Source: Actinomycetes bacterium
Lineage (GTDB): Bacteria > Planctomycetota > Phycisphaerae > JAACET01
Assembly: GCA_030631725.1 (NCBI GenBank)
Contig: DAOVKO010000093.1
Coordinates: forward strand, 1 to 8,009
Reading direction: 5' to 3'
Length of the DNA: 8,009 bases
Positions 6,253-8,009 of the stretch are shown one piece after another; the stretch's first letter is position 1; each line of letters starts with the position of its first letter. The notes beneath the pieces were generated by a model. That model saw nothing but the letters and a program-made list of their open reading frames with translations, was not told the DNA's origin and did no database searches. Position numbers and translations under genes: made by a program.

Positions 6253-7278
6253 GTGACAAAAGATCAGGCAAATGAACTGAAGGTGGGGATCGTGGTGCTG
6301 GTCTGCCTGGGGCTGGGGCTGGGCGTGGCCTTGGCGCTTTCTAACTGGGAACAGTGGTTGGAGCCGAAGAACACGTTGACGTTCAAGGTTCCGTATCAGG
6401 CGGGAATCGGAGGGATCAAGGGAGGCTGGCCGGTGACCATCGGTGGGGTGGAGGTAGGGAGTGTGGAGAAGATTTGGTCGGTGCGCGAGCCGATCGATGC
6501 GGAGGATATAGAGGAAGAGGATACAGAGGAAAAAGTAAGTTCGAAGGCTGAGGGATCGCAGGTGACCGGTGAGCACGAGGCCCAGAAGCCGCAGCAAGAG
6601 TCTGAAGCTGCTAAAGAGACAACGACGACCTATTCGTACTTCAGGTTCACGGTGCCGAGTAAATATGAGTTGTACGAGGACTGCGAGCTTACGCCAGCGA
6701 GCCAATTGATCGGCGGGGCTGGGGAGCTGCTGATCAGCGATTTCGGCAGCAAAGGGAAACTGCTGCAGGATGGGGACGAAGTGTTTCGCAAGGATCTGGG
6801 CAAAAGCAGTATGGCTGCGGTGATGGATAGGGCCCAGCAGGTGATAACCAAGGCGCAGGAGGCCATGGACAGAATCGGCAAGATTACCGAGGATTTCAAA
6901 CATGTCTCGGGCAACGCTCGAGAGATGGTTAGCGTGATCAAGCCTCAGTTGGAAAAGACAATGGCCAACGTGCGGGCGGCTTCTGAAGAAATGAAACAGG
7001 CAATGCGGGAGATTCGCTGGAATCCGTGGCGGCTGTTGCATAATCCGAGCAAGCGGGAACTGCGGACGCAGAATATATTGACAGCAACGAGAGCTTACAG
7101 CAGCGGAGCTAGCGATGTGTATGCGGCGATTGGAAAGATCGAGGGGCTGTTCGATGCCCGGGGAGATGATATGAGCAGCGATGATCCGGATTTGATCCAG
7201 GCAATCGAAGAGCTGAAAGCGAGCATGGCTAAATTCAAGCAGGCTGAAGATGCGTTATTAAAACGCCTGGGCAAATAG
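6253..7278 (+). CDS. mlaD: MlaD-type MCE-domain protein with acidic insertion
   Basis: This is the membrane-anchored substrate-binding subunit of the MCE transporter. The GTG start (6253) has GGAG/AGGA a few nt upstream; an overlapping ATG at 6249 is out of frame and soon stops. The 341-aa product has an N-terminal membrane helix (about 11-30), then the MCE fold: TFKVPYQAGIGGIKGGWPVTIGGVEVGSVEKI (43-74) and, after a break, FRFTVPSKYELYEDCELTPASQLIGGAGELLIS (130-162). The break (about 78-128) is a Glu/Lys/Gln/Ser-rich low-complexity insertion. From about 185 to 255 the protein is a long helical, probably coiled-coil region rich in Ala, Glu, Lys and Met. A WNPWRLLHNPSKREL motif (256-270) and a second helical tail follow. 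It is much longer than E. coli MlaD (about 183 aa), as in other elongated MCE proteins. The helical tail should project into the periplasm. No mlaC or mlaA homologue is in the window. Confidence 0.9.
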   Translation: MTKDQANELKVGIVVLVCLGLGLGVALALSNWEQWLEPKNTLTFKVPYQAGIGGIKGGWPVTIGGVEVGSVEKIWSVREPIDAEDIEEEDTEEKVSSKAEGSQVTGEHEAQKPQQESEAAKETTTTYSYFRFTVPSKYELYEDCELTPASQLIGGAGELLISDFGSKGKLLQDGDEVFRKDLGKSSMAAVMDRAQQVITKAQEAMDRIGKITEDFKHVSGNAREMVSVIKPQLEKTMANVRAASEEMKQAMREIRWNPWRLLHNPSKRELRTQNILTATRAYSSGASDVYAAIGKIEGLFDARGDDMSSDDPDLIQAIEELKASMAKFKQAEDALLKRLGK

Positions 7279-7290
7279 AAGTAAAAAAAG

Positions 7291-7318
7291 GCTTGAGGCT
7301 TGAGCGTGGGGAGTGGGG
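7291..7318 (+). repeat. 7-bp tandem repeats in the mlaD-ogt convergent spacer
   Basis: Four heptads follow one another in register: GCTTGAG, GCTTGAG, CGTGGGG, AGTGGGG. They fill most of the 43-bp gap between the two convergent stop codons. No terminator hairpin is visible for either gene; a run of seven As (7283-7289) reads as Ts on the ogt transcript but has no stem before it. Confidence 0.6.
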
Positions 7319-7321
7319 GGG

Positions 7322-7834
7322 TTAGAGTTCTATATTTTCCAGCATAAGTAAGCGGCGTTTGAGAGGTGGGCCTTGGGGTGCGGAGAAGCCGCCGAGGCCG
7401 CCGCTGCAGAGCAGTACGCGGTGGCAGGGGATAATCAGCGGTAGAGGATTGCGGGCCAGACATGAGCCGACGGCTCGGGCCCCGGCGGGTGCGCCAATAC
7501 GCTTGGCTAATTGGCTGTAGGTTGTGGTTTGGCCATAGGGCAGGTGAGCCAGGGCGGTGAGGACTTTGCGAGCGAAAGGAGTCAGTGGCGTCAGATCGAG
7601 GCGGGCAGTGAAGCATACTTTGCGGCCCAGAAAATAATCGGCGAGTTGAGCAGCAGTGGTTTTGAGCAATCGCGCAGTCGCAGCTGGAGCTTTAGAAATA
7701 GCTAACAAGTTGAGAGTAGCTGGCGGCTTGGATTTGGGCCAACAGATGCGGCGCAGGCCTTGAGTTGAAGCAATCAGACGGAAGCGGCCGAGGGCCGTGG
7801 GAGCAGATAGGGTAAAGAGCTCTTGAGGACTCAT
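7322..7834 (-). CDS. ogt: Methylated-DNA--protein-cysteine S-methyltransferase
   Basis: This suicide DNA-repair protein transfers alkyl groups from O6-alkylguanine to its own cysteine. The 170-aa product has the conserved C-terminal domain: FARKVLTALAHLPYGQTTTYSQLAKRIG (87-114), the arginine-finger region ARAVGSCLARNP (119-130) and the active site LIIPCHRV (133-140) with Cys137. The usual Gly-rich stretch after the active site is LCSGGLGGFSAPQG (142-155). Length matches Ogt/MGMT proteins without an Ada regulatory domain. The N-terminal domain is less conserved, as is usual. The ATG start has no Shine-Dalgarno, but a promoter -10 lies so close that the mRNA is probably leaderless. It is convergent with mlaD and unrelated to the transport cluster in function. 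The identification is secure. Confidence 0.95.
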   Translation of the reverse strand: MSPQELFTLSAPTALGRFRLIASTQGLRRICWPKSKPPATLNLLAISKAPAATARLLKTTAAQLADYFLGRKVCFTARLDLTPLTPFARKVLTALAHLPYGQTTTYSQLAKRIGAPAGARAVGSCLARNPLPLIIPCHRVLLCSGGLGGFSAPQGPPLKRRLLMLENIEL

Positions 7835-7844
7835 AATTCTGGGG

Positions 7845-7873
7845 ATTATAGCGACTTAGGTGGGATTAGTCAT
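7845..7873 (-). promoter_or_regulatory. Promoter of ogt, predicted leaderless start
   Basis: On the minus strand ATGACT (7868-7873) and a perfect TATAAT (7845-7850) are 17 bp apart. With normal spacing transcription would begin near 7838, only about four nt before the ATG (7832-7834). The lack of a Shine-Dalgarno sequence agrees with this. Confidence 0.55.
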
Positions 7874-7900
7874 TAATTTGGAGATTGTTGGAAAAAGTTC

Positions 7901-7929
7901 TTGATTTAAGTTCCAATCTATGCTATATT
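7901..7929 (+). promoter_or_regulatory. Promoter reading off the right edge
   Basis: TTGATT (7901-7906) and TATATT (7924-7929) are 17 bp apart, and TGC precedes the -10, giving an extended -10. Predicted transcription starts near 7936. It is divergent from the ogt promoter. Confidence 0.6.
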
Positions 7930-7935
7930 TATGAA

Positions 7936-8009
7936 ATCTAGCAAGGCGGAGACGAAGCTAGTCAAATACTCGCTGGCACTAGGTGGTTTCGGGAGAAAAA
8001 GGGTGACTG
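7936..8009 (+). promoter_or_regulatory. 5' leader with mutually exclusive hairpins and a possible GTG start at 8003
   Basis: CTAGC (7938-7942) can pair with GCTAG (7957-7961), while CTAGT (7958-7962) can pair with ACTAG (7978-7982). The two stems share 7958-7961 and exclude each other. GGGAG (7991-7995) is followed after 7 nt by GTG (8003-8005), a plausible start for a gene beyond the edge. An ATG at 7931 is open in the same frame to the edge (MKSSKAETKLVKYSLALGG...), but it would lie upstream of the predicted transcription start. I do not recognise the product or a known riboswitch. Confidence 0.35.

Noticed and set aside
5902..7041. 379-codon frame antisense to mlaF and mlaD
   Set aside because: It overlaps two clear genes and shows no recognisable motif or start site.
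7962..7990. Possible sigma54 promoter at TGGCAC (7974-7979)
   Set aside because: The -12 element (TTGC at the right spacing) is absent.
1..8009. Mobile element, CRISPR array, tRNA, toxin-antitoxin or phage-defence system
   Set aside because: I found no transposase, integrase, regular spaced repeats, tRNA-like fold or defence-type protein. The repeats present are adjacent heptads without unique spacers.

Overview
The window looks like a chromosomal segment of a Gram-negative, probably anaerobic or facultative bacterium. I lean toward Planctomycetota (Phycisphaerae-like). The reasons are a small HEAT-repeat protein ending in an ITG(E/Q)D-GY...W-xx-W arrangement, non-ATG starts (GTG, TTG) on several genes, loosely spaced operon genes and heptameric tandem repeats in the spacers. 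No 16S or other phylogenetic marker is present, so this placement is an inference. The segment shows no transposase, integrase, tRNA, rRNA or CRISPR.

Layout, left to right. (1) 1-329, minus: the 5' part of a response-regulator-like receiver protein that runs off the left edge. It has a strong sigma70-type promoter (472-500) and a roughly 135-nt leader that can fold into nested helices. (2) 741-2486, minus: a complete formate--tetrahydrofolate ligase (fhs) with a good ribosome binding site, a possible terminator hairpin downstream and a possible upstream promoter. (3) 2824-7278, plus: a five-gene cluster from a near-consensus promoter. It encodes a small HEAT-repeat putative lipoprotein, an RsbW/SpoIIAB-type ATP-binding serine kinase, a STAS-domain protein with the DSSG phospho-acceptor motif, an MlaE-type permease, an MlaF-type ATPase and, last, an MlaD-type MCE protein (six reading frames counting the HEAT protein). 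(4) 7322-7834, minus and convergent: an O6-alkylguanine-DNA alkyltransferase (ogt) whose promoter suggests a leaderless mRNA. (5) 7901-8009, plus: a promoter and a 5' leader with competing hairpins, reading toward a gene beyond the right edge.

The main interest is the lipid-transport cluster. MlaE, MlaF and MlaD together form an inner-membrane MCE phospholipid transporter, and in Escherichia coli the STAS protein MlaB binds MlaF. Here the STAS protein has a classic partner-switching phosphorylation site, and a gene for the matching kinase family lies 29 bp upstream. That suggests a transporter whose STAS subunit is switched by serine phosphorylation, although a separate sigma-factor target cannot be excluded.

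At DNA level, the spacers at 4285-4373, 5220-5367, 6214-6252 and 7279-7321 all carry imperfect tandem repeats with a period of exactly 7 bp but different unit sequences. In the mlaE-mlaF spacer two such arrays are inverted relative to each other and could form a long imperfect hairpin.
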